7,083 nt of DNA from Phycisphaerales bacterium. GTDB taxonomy: Bacteria > Planctomycetota > Phycisphaerae > Phycisphaerales > SM1A02. This document shows, in pieces, positions 1 through 5,892 of the stretch (the stretch's first letter is position 1; each line of letters starts with the position of its first letter). The notes beneath the pieces are model-generated. The model was given only the letters and a program-made list of their open reading frames with translations, was not told the origin of the DNA and made no database searches. Position numbers and translations under genes: made by a program. Location of the stretch: assembly GCA_020427625.1 (NCBI GenBank), contig JAGQOI010000458.1, positions 1 through 7,083 on the forward strand, given 5' to 3'.

Positions 1-156
1 CGCGCCGGGCTGGGGCTGGACGCCGCGGCCGGGACGCTGGCGCTCCTCCGTCGCCCGGGCGTGCCGCGCCCGCGTCCGTGGATCCGCTGGGTCGCGGCGC
101 TGGGCGCCGCGATCGTCGTGCATGCGTTTCTCGTGTGGTGGCTGCTGTCGGGCTGA
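1..156 (+). CDS. Unknown membrane protein, C-terminal fragment
   Basis: Frame 1 is open from the window edge to a TGA at 154-156 and gives 51 residues, so only the C-terminus is present. The fragment has an Arg/Pro-rich stretch (about residues 18-29, containing RRPGVPRPRP) followed by a hydrophobic segment of about 20 residues (around 31-50, including AALGAAIVVHAF and WWLL) that ends almost at the stop. This looks like a final transmembrane helix with positively charged residues on its N-terminal side. No family motif is visible and I do not recognise the protein. It converges on rnc with 46 nt between the two stop codons. The reading as a real gene rests on the in-frame stop, the membrane-like composition and the hairpin just after the stop. 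Confidence 0.5.
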   Translation, partial: RAGLGLDAAAGTLALLRRPGVPRPRPWIRWVAALGAAIVVHAFLVWWLLSG

Positions 157-168
157 CGCCTTCCGGCG

Positions 169-196
169 GGCTCGCGCGACTCCGTCGCGGCGAGCC
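169..196. terminator. Hairpin between convergent genes, possible bidirectional terminator
   Basis: The arms GGCTCGC+GCGAC (169-180) and GTCGC+GCGAGCC (184-196) pair over 12 bp around a TCC loop, with one bulged G at 189. The hairpin begins 12 nt after the stop of the left-hand gene and 6 nt after the rnc stop on the other strand, which suits a shared terminator. Neither side has a clear T tract, so intrinsic termination would be weak or Rho-assisted. Confidence 0.45.
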
Positions 197-202
197 GGCT
201 CG

Positions 203-1078
203 TCAGTCGTCGAGCCCGTCATCGAATGCCACGATCCCCGCCTCGCCGAGGCGGTCGTCGTCGTCGGGGTCGTCGGGGTCGGGGACGGTTCGTGCGGCGT
301 CGGGCGTGGCCGTTCCGGCGGTCGGCGGCGTCGGCGGGTGTCCGTTGAGCGCCGGATCGACGGGTCGCATGCGGACTTCGCCGTTGTCGCGTCGTTCGGC
401 GACTCCGAGGGCGAACAGGGCTTCGAGCGCCGCCTGCTGTTCGGCCTCCTTCTTCGACGTCCCCCAGCAGGACCGGAAGCGGCGGGTGCCGATCTCGACG
501 CAGACCTCGAAGCACTTCGCGTGATCCGGTCCCTGTTCGTCGAGCACGACGTACTGCGGCATCTGCGACAGGATCTGCTGCGCGCTCTGCTGGAGCACCG
601 ACTTGAAGTTGTACTGGTGACCGGATCGCGCGGCGAGGGTGATGCGGTGTTCGAGTCCGTCGAGGATGAACCGGCGCGCCTCGTCGATCCCGCCGTCGAG
701 ATAGATCGCGCCGATGAGCGACTCGAACACCGCCGCGAGCACCGAGCCCGGCAGCGTCGCGCGATTGCTCATCCCCTTGCCGAGGAAGAGCACCTCGTCG
801 AGACCGAGTTCGGTCGCGAGGTCGGCGCAGGTGCGGCGGCTGACGGCGGAGGACTTGATCTTCGTCAGTTCGCCCTCGAGCAGATCCGTGAAGCGACGGT
901 AGAGATGCTCGCACGTGATGAGGCCGAGCACCGCGTCGCCGAGGAACTCCAGACGCTCGTTGCTCACCACCCGCGTGTCGGCGATCGAGGCGTGCGTCAG
1001 CGCCGTGAGCAGAAGCGTGCGATCCTTGAACGTGTAGCCCAGAAGCTCTTCGGCACGCGAGAGGTTTTCAGGTTCCAT
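203..1078 (-). CDS. rnc: Ribonuclease III
   Basis: Endoribonuclease that cuts double-stranded RNA in rRNA precursors and mRNAs, normally as a cytoplasmic homodimer. The protein is 291 aa from the ATG at 1076-1078. The catalytic domain covers about residues 5-150 and has the family signature NERLEFLGDAV at 40-50 (acidic residues E41, E44, D48), a conserved Glu near 68 (LLEGELTKI) and E119 in VFESLIGAIYLDGG. A double-stranded-RNA-binding domain lies at about 157-225, with GPDHAKCFEV and GTSKKEAEQQAALEAL. An acidic, proline-rich tail follows (about 230-291, with PDPDDPDDDD). The position matching E. coli Asp114 is Ala116 here, which is unusual. I chose this start because MEPENLSRAEELLGYTF aligns with normal family N-termini. 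An in-frame ATG at 1136-1138 would add 20 residues but has no better ribosome site. The gene reads leftward from its own likely promoter near 1259-1287. Confidence 0.95.
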   Translation of the reverse strand: MEPENLSRAEELLGYTFKDRTLLLTALTHASIADTRVVSNERLEFLGDAVLGLITCEHLYRRFTDLLEGELTKIKSSAVSRRTCADLATELGLDEVLFLGKGMSNRATLPGSVLAAVFESLIGAIYLDGGIDEARRFILDGLEHRITLAARSGHQYNFKSVLQQSAQQILSQMPQYVVLDEQGPDHAKCFEVCVEIGTRRFRSCWGTSKKEAEQQAALEALFALGVAERRDNGEVRMRPVDPALNGHPPTPPTAGTATPDAARTVPDPDDPDDDDRLGEAGIVAFDDGLDD

Positions 1079-1258
1079 GAACACCCGCCATGAACCGATC
1101 CGCGCGCGAGCGGCGGCGCGCCGGAACGGAGTGGACACGAGACGGTCGCCGGGCGGGGTATCAGCCGCCGTCGTCCCGTGGCCGGCGGCGGGGCGGGCGA
1201 GGGCGGCTGAGACGCGCGTCCGCGGGCTGTCGAGCCCGAGGGACCGTGCTGCATTCCA
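1079..1258 (-). other. Long, structured 5' leader of rnc
   Basis: About 170-180 nt separate the predicted minus-strand promoter from the rnc start, and no convincing ORF lies in them. The segment is very GC-rich and holds an inverted repeat with 7-bp arms GCCGCCG (1164-1170) and CGGCGGC (1183-1189) around a 12-nt loop. It also has a short GGGCT/AGCCC hairpin (minus-strand sense) near 1225-1240. E. coli RNase III autoregulates by cutting a hairpin in its own leader; a similar role here is only an inference. Confidence 0.35.
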
Positions 1259-1287
1259 TATCTATCGACGTTCCCGTGGGGTGTCCA
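1259..1287 (-). promoter_or_regulatory. Candidate sigma70-type promoter for rnc
   Basis: On the minus strand, TGGACA (1282-1287) is followed after 17 nt by TAGATA (1259-1264). The -35 matches five of six consensus bases and the spacing is ideal; the -10 is weaker but sits in an A/T-rich patch that stands out in this GC-rich region. It points toward rnc and implies a leader of about 170-180 nt. Confidence 0.5.
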
Positions 1288-1290
1288 CGG
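1274..1290. promoter_or_regulatory. Palindrome over the rnc -35 box, possible operator
   Basis: A perfect 6-bp inverted repeat, CCGTGG (1274-1279) and CCACGG (1285-1290) with a 5-nt spacer, overlaps the predicted minus-strand -35 hexamer. The position and symmetry fit a dimeric repressor site. No regulator is encoded in the window, and short GC palindromes arise by chance in such DNA. Confidence 0.3.
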
Positions 1291-1375
1291 CAAAACCGGG
1301 GATTCCGGGCCATTGCGCGGGATCGATCGCCCGCCGACGACCGATGCGACCGACGTGCGACCGGCGGCGACGCGC

Positions 1376-1403
1376 TTGACGCCGCCTCGCCCGGACGTAC
1401 AAT
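1376..1403 (+). promoter_or_regulatory. Strong sigma70-type promoter upstream of tRNA-Gln
   Basis: TTGACG (1376-1381) and TACAAT (1398-1403) are separated by 16 nt. Each hexamer matches consensus at five of six positions, which is striking against the GC-rich background. Transcription should begin near 1408-1411 and run right. The tRNA starts over 200 nt downstream, longer than a usual tRNA leader, so the promoter may serve a separate small RNA, the tRNA and the operon beyond it, or all of these. Confidence 0.75.
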
Positions 1404-1407
1404 CCAC

Positions 1408-1612
1408 GCTTCCCCTTCAATGGGCCGCCGGTGACGTCTTCCCGCTTCGGGTGGTCGGCGCCGCATGGGTTGCTCCGTCGCGGCGACGAGCAGTCCAGCC
1501 TCGGGGAAGAAGCCGCGGATGAGGTCGTCGGCCCCGCCGAATACCGAACCCGCGAATACGAGTGTTCGTGGTTCGGGTACACGGCGTGGCGTCGAGACCG
1601 AGCGAGTCTCCC
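1408..1612 (+). ncRNA. Candidate structured noncoding RNA or long tRNA/operon leader
   Basis: This is the stretch between the promoter at 1376-1403 and tRNA-Gln. No ORF in it has a family motif or a good ribosome site. By eye it can fold into (a) an outer stem, GGGCCG 1422-1427 with CGGCCC 1529-1534, continued across a mismatch by 1429-1430 with 1526-1527; (b) an asymmetric internal loop closed by TCTTCCC 1437-1443 with GGGAAGA 1504-1510; (c) a terminal hairpin, TGGGTTGCTC 1466-1475 with GAGCAGTCCA 1488-1497 (two G-U pairs), continued by GTC/GAC; (d) a second long hairpin at 1542-1579; (e) GAGAC 1594-1598 with GTCTC 1606-1610. The stem-bubble-stem plan recalls 6S RNA, but I see no conserved 6S, SRP, RNase P or tmRNA sequence. 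GC-rich DNA folds readily, so the identity remains open. Confidence 0.4.
1542..1579 (+). other. Long imperfect hairpin upstream of tRNA-Gln
   Basis: CCGAAC (1544-1549) pairs with GTTCGG (1571-1576), and CGCGAA (1551-1556) pairs with TTCGTG (1565-1570, one G-U). There is one bulged C at 1550, an 8-nt loop at 1557-1564, and an outer TA/TA pair beyond a bulged G. No T tract follows, so this looks like a structural or processing element rather than an intrinsic terminator. Confidence 0.45.
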
Positions 1613-1620
1613 GTCCGTTC

Positions 1621-1692
1621 TGGCCCGTGGTGTAATCGGTAACACACCTGGTTTTGGTCCAGGCATTCCAAGTTCGAGTCTTGGCGGGCCAA
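1621..1692 (+). tRNA. tRNA-Gln (anticodon UUG)
   Basis: A full 72-nt cloverleaf can be drawn. The acceptor TGGCCCG (1621-1627) pairs with CGGGCCA (1685-1691). The D stem is GTGT/ACAC (1630-1633 with 1642-1645). The anticodon stem is CCTGG/CCAGG (1647-1651 with 1659-1663) around loop TTTTGGT, placing TTG at 1654-1656, which reads CAA. The variable loop is four nt. The T stem is CCAAG/CTTGG (1668-1672 with 1680-1684) around TTCGAGT. The first pair is U1-A72, the weak pair typical of bacterial tRNA-Gln and used as an identity element by the GatCAB amidotransferase. The discriminator at 1692 is A rather than the usual G. CCA is not encoded (AACTT follows), so it must be added afterwards. Confidence 0.95.
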
Positions 1693-1696
1693 CTTC

Positions 1697-1716
1697 CTGC
1701 GGTCGCCCGACCGCAG
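1697..1716 (+). other. Perfect hairpin between tRNA-Gln and the GlmU-like gene
   Basis: CTGCGGTC (1697-1704) and GACCGCAG (1709-1716) form a perfect 8-bp stem with the tetraloop GCCC. It starts 4 nt after the tRNA and ends 22 nt before the next start codon. No T tract follows, so it may be a partial terminator, a 3' processing boundary for the tRNA, or a stabilising 5' end for the downstream mRNA. Confidence 0.5.
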
Positions 1717-1738
1717 CGACGGCCTGAACGGCGGCGAC

Positions 1739-2517
1739 GTGAGCAGTTCAACGAGGACACCATCCCGGCGATCCCTCGCGGCGGTCATTCTCGCGGCCGG
1801 CAAGGGCACGCGCATGGGCAGCGACCTGCCCAAGGTCTGTCACGAGGTCGCCGGACACGCGATCGTGTGGTGGGTCGTGCAGACCTGTCGCGAGGCGGGC
1901 GTCGACCGGATCGTGCTCGTCGTCGGTCACGGCGCGGATCGCGTTCGCGCGGTGTTCGCAGGTGACGATGCCGACATCGACTACGTGCTCCAGGATCGCC
2001 AGCTCGGAACCGGTCACGCGACGAACTGTGCCGCGCCGGCCCTCGCGGACTTCGACGGCGACGTCCTCGTGCTCGCGGGCGACGGGCCGCTGATTCGTCG
2101 GGCGACGATCGACGCGATGCTCGCGCGTCATCGCGCGGCCCGGGCGGCGGCGACGCTGGCGACGTCGGTGATCCCGGACCCGACCGGCTACGGCCGGATC
2201 GTGCGGGACGGGTCGAACCGGTTCGCGGCGATCGTCGAGCACCGCAACGCGACGCCCGCGCAGCGGGCGATCCACGAGATCTATCCCAGCTACGCCTGCT
2301 TCGACGCCCGTCGTCTGTTCGCGCATCTCGCGGCCCTCCCGCCGGACGCGGCGAGCGGCGAGTACTACGTGACGGACGTCCCGGCGATGATGCGGGCGTC
2401 GGGTGAGATCGTCGAGGTGGTGGACGCCGTCCCGCCGGAGGACGTGCTGTCGATCAACACGCCCGTCCAGCTCGCGGAGGTGGACGCGATTCTGCGGTCC
2501 CGACTGGAGACGCACGC

Positions 2518-2521
<4 letters not shown>
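1739..2521 (+). CDS. GlmU-like sugar-nucleotide uridylyltransferase, N-domain only
   Basis: Predicted nucleotidyltransferase that makes a UDP-sugar, probably UDP-GlcNAc from UTP and GlcNAc-1-phosphate, for peptidoglycan and other glycans. The 260-aa protein shows the GlmU N-domain landmarks in order: LAAGKGTRM (18-26), the following Lys (K32), QLGTGHA (88-94), GDGPL with D115, GYGRIVR (150-156), IVEH (165-168), GEYYVTD (207-213) and N240. It ends after this domain. Bifunctional GlmU is about 450 aa and continues into a left-handed beta-helix acetyltransferase, absent here. At the sugar-binding position where E. coli has Asn169 (INTG) the protein has Tyr182 (IYPSY), so the sugar preference is uncertain. 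The start is a GTG 46 nt after the tRNA with little Shine-Dalgarno signal. The stop overlaps the prs start (ATGA), implying translational coupling. It sits where glmU (gcaD) sits in the Firmicutes glmU-prs-ctc-pth operon. Confidence 0.85.
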
Positions 2522-3501
<980 letters not shown>

Positions 3502-3527
3502 GGACCGGCGTTCCGTTCGAATCCACC

Positions 3528-3560
3528 GGGTGTCACCGAGCGGGTGCACCCCTTCTTCCT
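3528..3560 (+). terminator. Attenuator-like hairpin and pyrimidine tract before rplY
   Basis: GGGTG (3528-3532) pairs with CACCC (3547-3551), and CACC (3534-3537) with GGTG (3543-3546), around a 5-nt loop with one bulged T at 3533, giving a 9-bp stem. CTTCTTCCT follows directly, then the rplY Shine-Dalgarno at 3561. This resembles a weak intrinsic terminator or attenuator lowering read-through from prs. It could instead protect the 3' end of upstream mRNA. Confidence 0.45.
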
Positions 3561-3566
3561 GAGGTA
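3561..3566 (+). promoter_or_regulatory. Ribosome binding site deciding the rplY start
   Basis: GAGGTA at 3561-3566 lies 7 nt before the ATG at 3574 (9 nt counted from the end of GAGG) and picks that ATG over an in-frame GTG at 3544, which lies inside the hairpin and would add ten residues with no family similarity. Confidence 0.65.
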
Positions 3567-3573
3567 CTTTGCG

Positions 3574-4218
3574 ATGAGTCACGACACTCCCGTCCTCGAG
3601 GCGATCACCCGCGAGCGGACCGGCACCCGGTACGCCCAGCGCCTCCGCAACGAGGGCCGCCTGCCCGCCGTCGTCTACGGTCACCAGATCGACCCGATCT
3701 CCGTGCACGTCGACGCCAAGGAGACGCTCGGCCACCTCCGTCACGGCGCGCACGTCGTCACGCTCCGCGTCGACGGCGCCAAGGACGAGACCTGCCTGAT
3801 CCGCGATCTCCAGTTCGGCTATCTCGGCGACAACGTGATCCACATCGACTTCTCCCGCGTGAACCTCACCGAGGTCGTCGAAGTGAACGTCCAGCTCGTG
3901 TTCACCGGCGAACCGGCCGGTGCGAAACTGCCGGGCGCGATCGTCAGCCACGACCAGGCCGACATCGAGGTCCGCTGCAAGGTGAACGCGATCCCGGACG
4001 AGATCAGGGTCGATCTCACCGCGCTCGTCGACCAGTTCACGGCGTCCCAGATCGAGCTCCCGGCCGGCCTCGAACTCGTCACCGATCCGGACACCGTCAT
4101 CGCCCGCATCGACTTCGTGCACGAAGAGGCCGAAGGCGAGGAGACCGAGGTCGCCGGCGGCGCCGAGCCCGAGGTCATCGGACGCGACGAGGCCGAGGAC
4201 AAGGGCGACGACGCGTGA
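3574..4218 (+). CDS. rplY: Large ribosomal subunit protein bL25 (general stress protein Ctc type)
   Basis: Ribosomal protein that binds 5S rRNA in the central protuberance of the large subunit. The 214-aa product is the long two-domain Ctc/TL5 form; E. coli L25 is 94 aa. The N-terminal L25 domain spans about 7-92 (RYAQRLRNEGRLPAVVYG near 19-36, VIHIDF at 88-93). The TL5 C-terminal beta domain spans about 97-182 (LTEVVEVNVQLVFTGEPAG near 98-116; KLPGAIVSHDQADIEVRC near 118-135). A very acidic tail fills 184-214 (EEAEGEETEVAGG, DEAEDKGDDA). The ATG at 3574 follows a good GAGG site. The TGA overlaps the GTG start of pth by 4 nt. The prs-ctc-pth order is conserved in Firmicutes, where ctc responds to general stress. 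No stress-sigma promoter is evident in the 72-nt gap. Confidence 0.95.
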   Translation: MSHDTPVLEAITRERTGTRYAQRLRNEGRLPAVVYGHQIDPISVHVDAKETLGHLRHGAHVVTLRVDGAKDETCLIRDLQFGYLGDNVIHIDFSRVNLTEVVEVNVQLVFTGEPAGAKLPGAIVSHDQADIEVRCKVNAIPDEIRVDLTALVDQFTASQIELPAGLELVTDPDTVIARIDFVHEEAEGEETEVAGGAEPEVIGRDEAEDKGDDA

Positions 4219-4787
4219 AGCTGATCGTCGGTCTCGGCAATCCGGGTCCCGAGTACGATCGCACCCGTCACAACGTCGGGTTCGAGGTCGTCGATCGTCT
4301 CGCGCGCCGGTACGGGTCCGACACCGTTGCCCGCGCCCGGTTTCACGGCGCCCTCGTCGAGGGCACCGTCGGCACCGAACGCGTACTCCTGCTCAAGCCG
4401 CTCACGTTCATGAACCGCTCCGGCCAGGCCGTCGCCGAAGCCGCCCGGTTCTACCGGATCGAACTCGAGGACGTCCTCGTCATCGTCGACGACGTCGCCC
4501 TGCCGTGCGGACAGCTCCGCATGCGGGCCGGCGGCAGCGCCGGAGGACACAACGGACTCGCCGACATCGAGCAGAAGCTCGGCTCCGACCAGTACCCGCG
4601 ACTCCGTCTCGGCATCGATCCCCCGGGACCGATCCCGCAGAAGTCGTACGTGCTCGGGAAGTTCTCGCCCGATCAGCAGGACCGGATCGCGCCCGCCCTC
4701 GACGCCGCCGCCGATGCCGCCGCCTGCTGGACCACCGACGGCATCACCGAAGCCATGAACCAGTTCAACCGCACCCTGACTGCCTGA
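4215..4787 (+). CDS. pth: Peptidyl-tRNA hydrolase
   Basis: Releases tRNA from peptidyl-tRNAs that drop off the ribosome, by cleaving the ester bond. The 190-aa product matches the family length of about 190-195. Family landmarks are GLGNPGPEY (6-14, N9), RHNVGF (18-23, catalytic H19), KPLTFMNRSG (61-70, N67), VDD (91-93, catalytic-pair D92) and GGHNGL (110-115, N113), corresponding to E. coli N10, H20, N68, D93 and N114. All expected catalytic and tRNA-contact residues are present. The start is GTG at 4215-4217, because KLIVGLGNPG must begin at the N-terminus; it overlaps the rplY stop as GTGA. rpsF follows after 27 nt, so the gene sits in the middle of a continuous plus-strand unit. Confidence 0.96.
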   Translation: MKLIVGLGNPGPEYDRTRHNVGFEVVDRLARRYGSDTVARARFHGALVEGTVGTERVLLLKPLTFMNRSGQAVAEAARFYRIELEDVLVIVDDVALPCGQLRMRAGGSAGGHNGLADIEQKLGSDQYPRLRLGIDPPGPIPQKSYVLGKFSPDQQDRIAPALDAAADAAACWTTDGITEAMNQFNRTLTA

Positions 4788-4798
4788 CGCATTCAACC

Positions 4799-4803
4799 AA
4801 GGA
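4799..4803 (+). promoter_or_regulatory. Ribosome binding site of rpsF
   Basis: AAGGA lies 11 nt before the rpsF ATG at 4815, in the 27-nt gap after pth. The spacing is somewhat long. The same AAGGAC core precedes rplI (5878-5883), suggesting a shared translation signal for the two ribosomal protein genes. Confidence 0.55.
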
Positions 4804-4814
4804 CGCACCATCAC

Positions 4815-5237
4815 ATGTCTGCACTCCGAACCCATACCTACGAGGCCATGTTCCTCTTCCCGCAGTCGGCGTCCGCCGACCTGAAGAGCGCGGCCGACCA
4901 CGTCCACTCCCTCCTCGATCGCGCCAAGGCCGAGGTCATCAGCTTCGCCAAGTGGGACGAACGACGACTCGCCTACGAGATCCAGGGCAACAAGCGCGGC
5001 GTCTACTTCCTGACGTACTTCCGGACCACGACGGACAACATCGCCGGACTCGAGCGCAACGCCAACCTCTCCGAGCAGATCCTCCGTTTCATGATCACCC
5101 GCGCCGATCATGTCCCGGCCGAGGAGATGCAGACGGCCGACGGACGCGAGCGTCTCGCCGACGAGATCAACCTGCGCGCCACCCAGGCCGACGAGTCCAG
5201 CCGACCCGAGACCGTCGAAGCCGGCGCCGAGGCCTGA
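4815..5237 (+). CDS. rpsF: Small ribosomal subunit protein bS6
   Basis: Ribosomal protein of the small-subunit platform, which binds 16S rRNA together with S18. The 140-aa product has the S6 fold over about residues 6-98: HTYEAMFLFPQSAS at the N-terminus, AKWDERRLAYEIQGNKRGVYFLTYF (positions 45-69) and LERNANLSEQILRFMITR (79-96). These match the family's conserved Trp-Arg-Leu-Ala-Tyr, Lys-Gly-Tyr-Tyr and Glu-Arg-Asn-Leu elements. A charged tail of about 40 residues follows (100-140), longer than in most compact S6 proteins. Its usual partner gene rpsR is not in the window. The gene follows pth by 27 nt and precedes ssb by 83 nt, the common rpsF-ssb pairing. Confidence 0.95.
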   Translation: MSALRTHTYEAMFLFPQSASADLKSAADHVHSLLDRAKAEVISFAKWDERRLAYEIQGNKRGVYFLTYFRTTTDNIAGLERNANLSEQILRFMITRADHVPAEEMQTADGRERLADEINLRATQADESSRPETVEAGAEA

Positions 5238-5261
5238 TCCGGCCCGTTCCGACGCCGACCG

Positions 5262-5280
5262 GTCGATCGATCCGATCGAC
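5262..5280 (+). other. Inverted repeat between rpsF and ssb
   Basis: GTCGATC (5262-5268) and GATCGAC (5274-5280) form a perfect 7-bp inverted repeat with a 5-nt spacer, 41 nt upstream of the ssb ATG. It could be an operator or a small mRNA hairpin. A weak TATCGT (5286-5291) follows, but no matching -35 is convincing, so I do not call a promoter here. Confidence 0.4.
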
Positions 5281-5309
5281 GACGCTATCGTGTGCCGCTT
5301 GATTCACCC

Positions 5310-5313
5310 GGAG
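5310..5313 (+). promoter_or_regulatory. Ribosome binding site of ssb
   Basis: GGAG lies 7 nt before the ssb ATG at 5321, a good spacing that supports this start. Confidence 0.6.
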
Positions 5314-5320
5314 TTCCCGC

Positions 5321-5782
5321 ATGGCCAACTACAACAAAGTCTTCCTCATGGGCAACCTGACCCGTGACATCGAGCTGCGCTACACGTCGAGCAACACCCC
5401 CGTCGCCAACATCGGTCTCGCCGTGAACCGGCGCTTCCAGGGCAAGGACGGCGAGGCCCGCGAGGAGACGACCTTCGTCGACTGCGAGGCCTGGGGACGC
5501 ACCGCCGAAGTCATGAACCAGTACCTCGCCAAGGGACGACCCGTCTTCGTCGAAGGGCGACTCAAACTCGACCAGTGGCAGGACCAGAACGGCAACAACC
5601 GGTCCAAGCTCACCGTCGTCGTCGAGACGTTCCAGTTCATCGACTCCCGCGGCGAAGGCGGCGGTGGCGGCAACCGACAGCCGGCCGCGTCCCGCCAGGG
5701 CGGCGGCGGCGGCGGCGGCAGTGACCGCGGCGGCGGCGGCGGATCGCACGATCCGATTCCCGACGACGACATCCCGTTCTGA
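5321..5782 (+). CDS. ssb: Single-stranded DNA-binding protein
   Basis: Coats single-stranded DNA during replication, recombination and repair, and recruits partner proteins through its acidic tip. The 153-aa product has one OB-fold domain (about 1-109): NKVFLMGNLTRDIELRYT at 5-22, VANIGLAVNRRF at 28-39, TTFVDCEAWGRTAEV at 50-64, KGRPVFVEGRL at 71-81 and SKLTVVVETFQFIDSR at 95-110. A glycine-rich linker (112-141, built largely from GGC repeats in the DNA) leads to the conserved tip DDDIPF (148-153). Its length is close to that of many tetrameric bacterial SSBs. It lies between rpsF and rplI, the common ribosomal-protein context for ssb. Nothing appears truncated. Confidence 0.97.
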   Translation: MANYNKVFLMGNLTRDIELRYTSSNTPVANIGLAVNRRFQGKDGEAREETTFVDCEAWGRTAEVMNQYLAKGRPVFVEGRLKLDQWQDQNGNNRSKLTVVVETFQFIDSRGEGGGGGNRQPAASRQGGGGGGGSDRGGGGGSHDPIPDDDIPF

Positions 5783-5845
5783 TCCGGACCCGAACCCGTT
5801 CGAACGAATCGGCCGGACGATCCCGACCGATCCCCCATCCCGCTG

Positions 5846-5863
5846 AGGCGGCCGTCGCCGCTT
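5846..5863 (+). other. Small hairpin before rplI
   Basis: AGGCGGC (5846-5852) pairs with GCCGCTT (5857-5863, including one G-U) around a CGTC loop. CTAACTTCC follows, then the rplI Shine-Dalgarno at 5878. The hairpin, pyrimidine run and ribosome site repeat the arrangement before rplY, so it may be a weak attenuator or translation modulator. The rest of the 110-nt ssb-rplI gap shows no gene. Confidence 0.35.
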
Positions 5864-5877
5864 CTAACTTCCCCGAC

Positions 5878-5882
5878 AAGGA
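5878..5882 (+). promoter_or_regulatory. Ribosome binding site of rplI
   Basis: AAGGA lies 10 nt before the rplI ATG at 5893 and resembles the site before rpsF. Confidence 0.55.
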
Positions 5883-5892
5883 CAGCGCACCC

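Noticed and set aside
122..1093. A 323-codon plus-strand open frame opposite rnc
   Set aside because: rnc on the minus strand has the full RNase III signature and dsRNA-binding domain; this frame has only Arg/Glu-rich sequence.
1420..1434. Minimal ORF (Met-Gly-Arg-Arg-stop) just after the strong promoter
   Set aside because: No ribosome binding site and only four codons; a leader peptide cannot be supported.
1466..1510. Possible SRP (4.5S) RNA core around GGGGAAGAAGC
   Set aside because: The conserved SRP apical pattern (GGAA tetraloop with AGCAGCC-type asymmetric loop) is not present in the right arrangement.
1431..1727. A plus-strand ORF overlapping the promoter-proximal noncoding stretch and tRNA-Gln
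   Set aside because: It runs through the whole tRNA, lacks a ribosome site and family motifs, and coding across a tRNA is implausible.
5691..5742. GGC-rich microsatellite-like tract
   Set aside because: It encodes the flexible glycine linker of SSB in frame. Copy-number slippage would only change the linker length, so it is not treated as a separate element.
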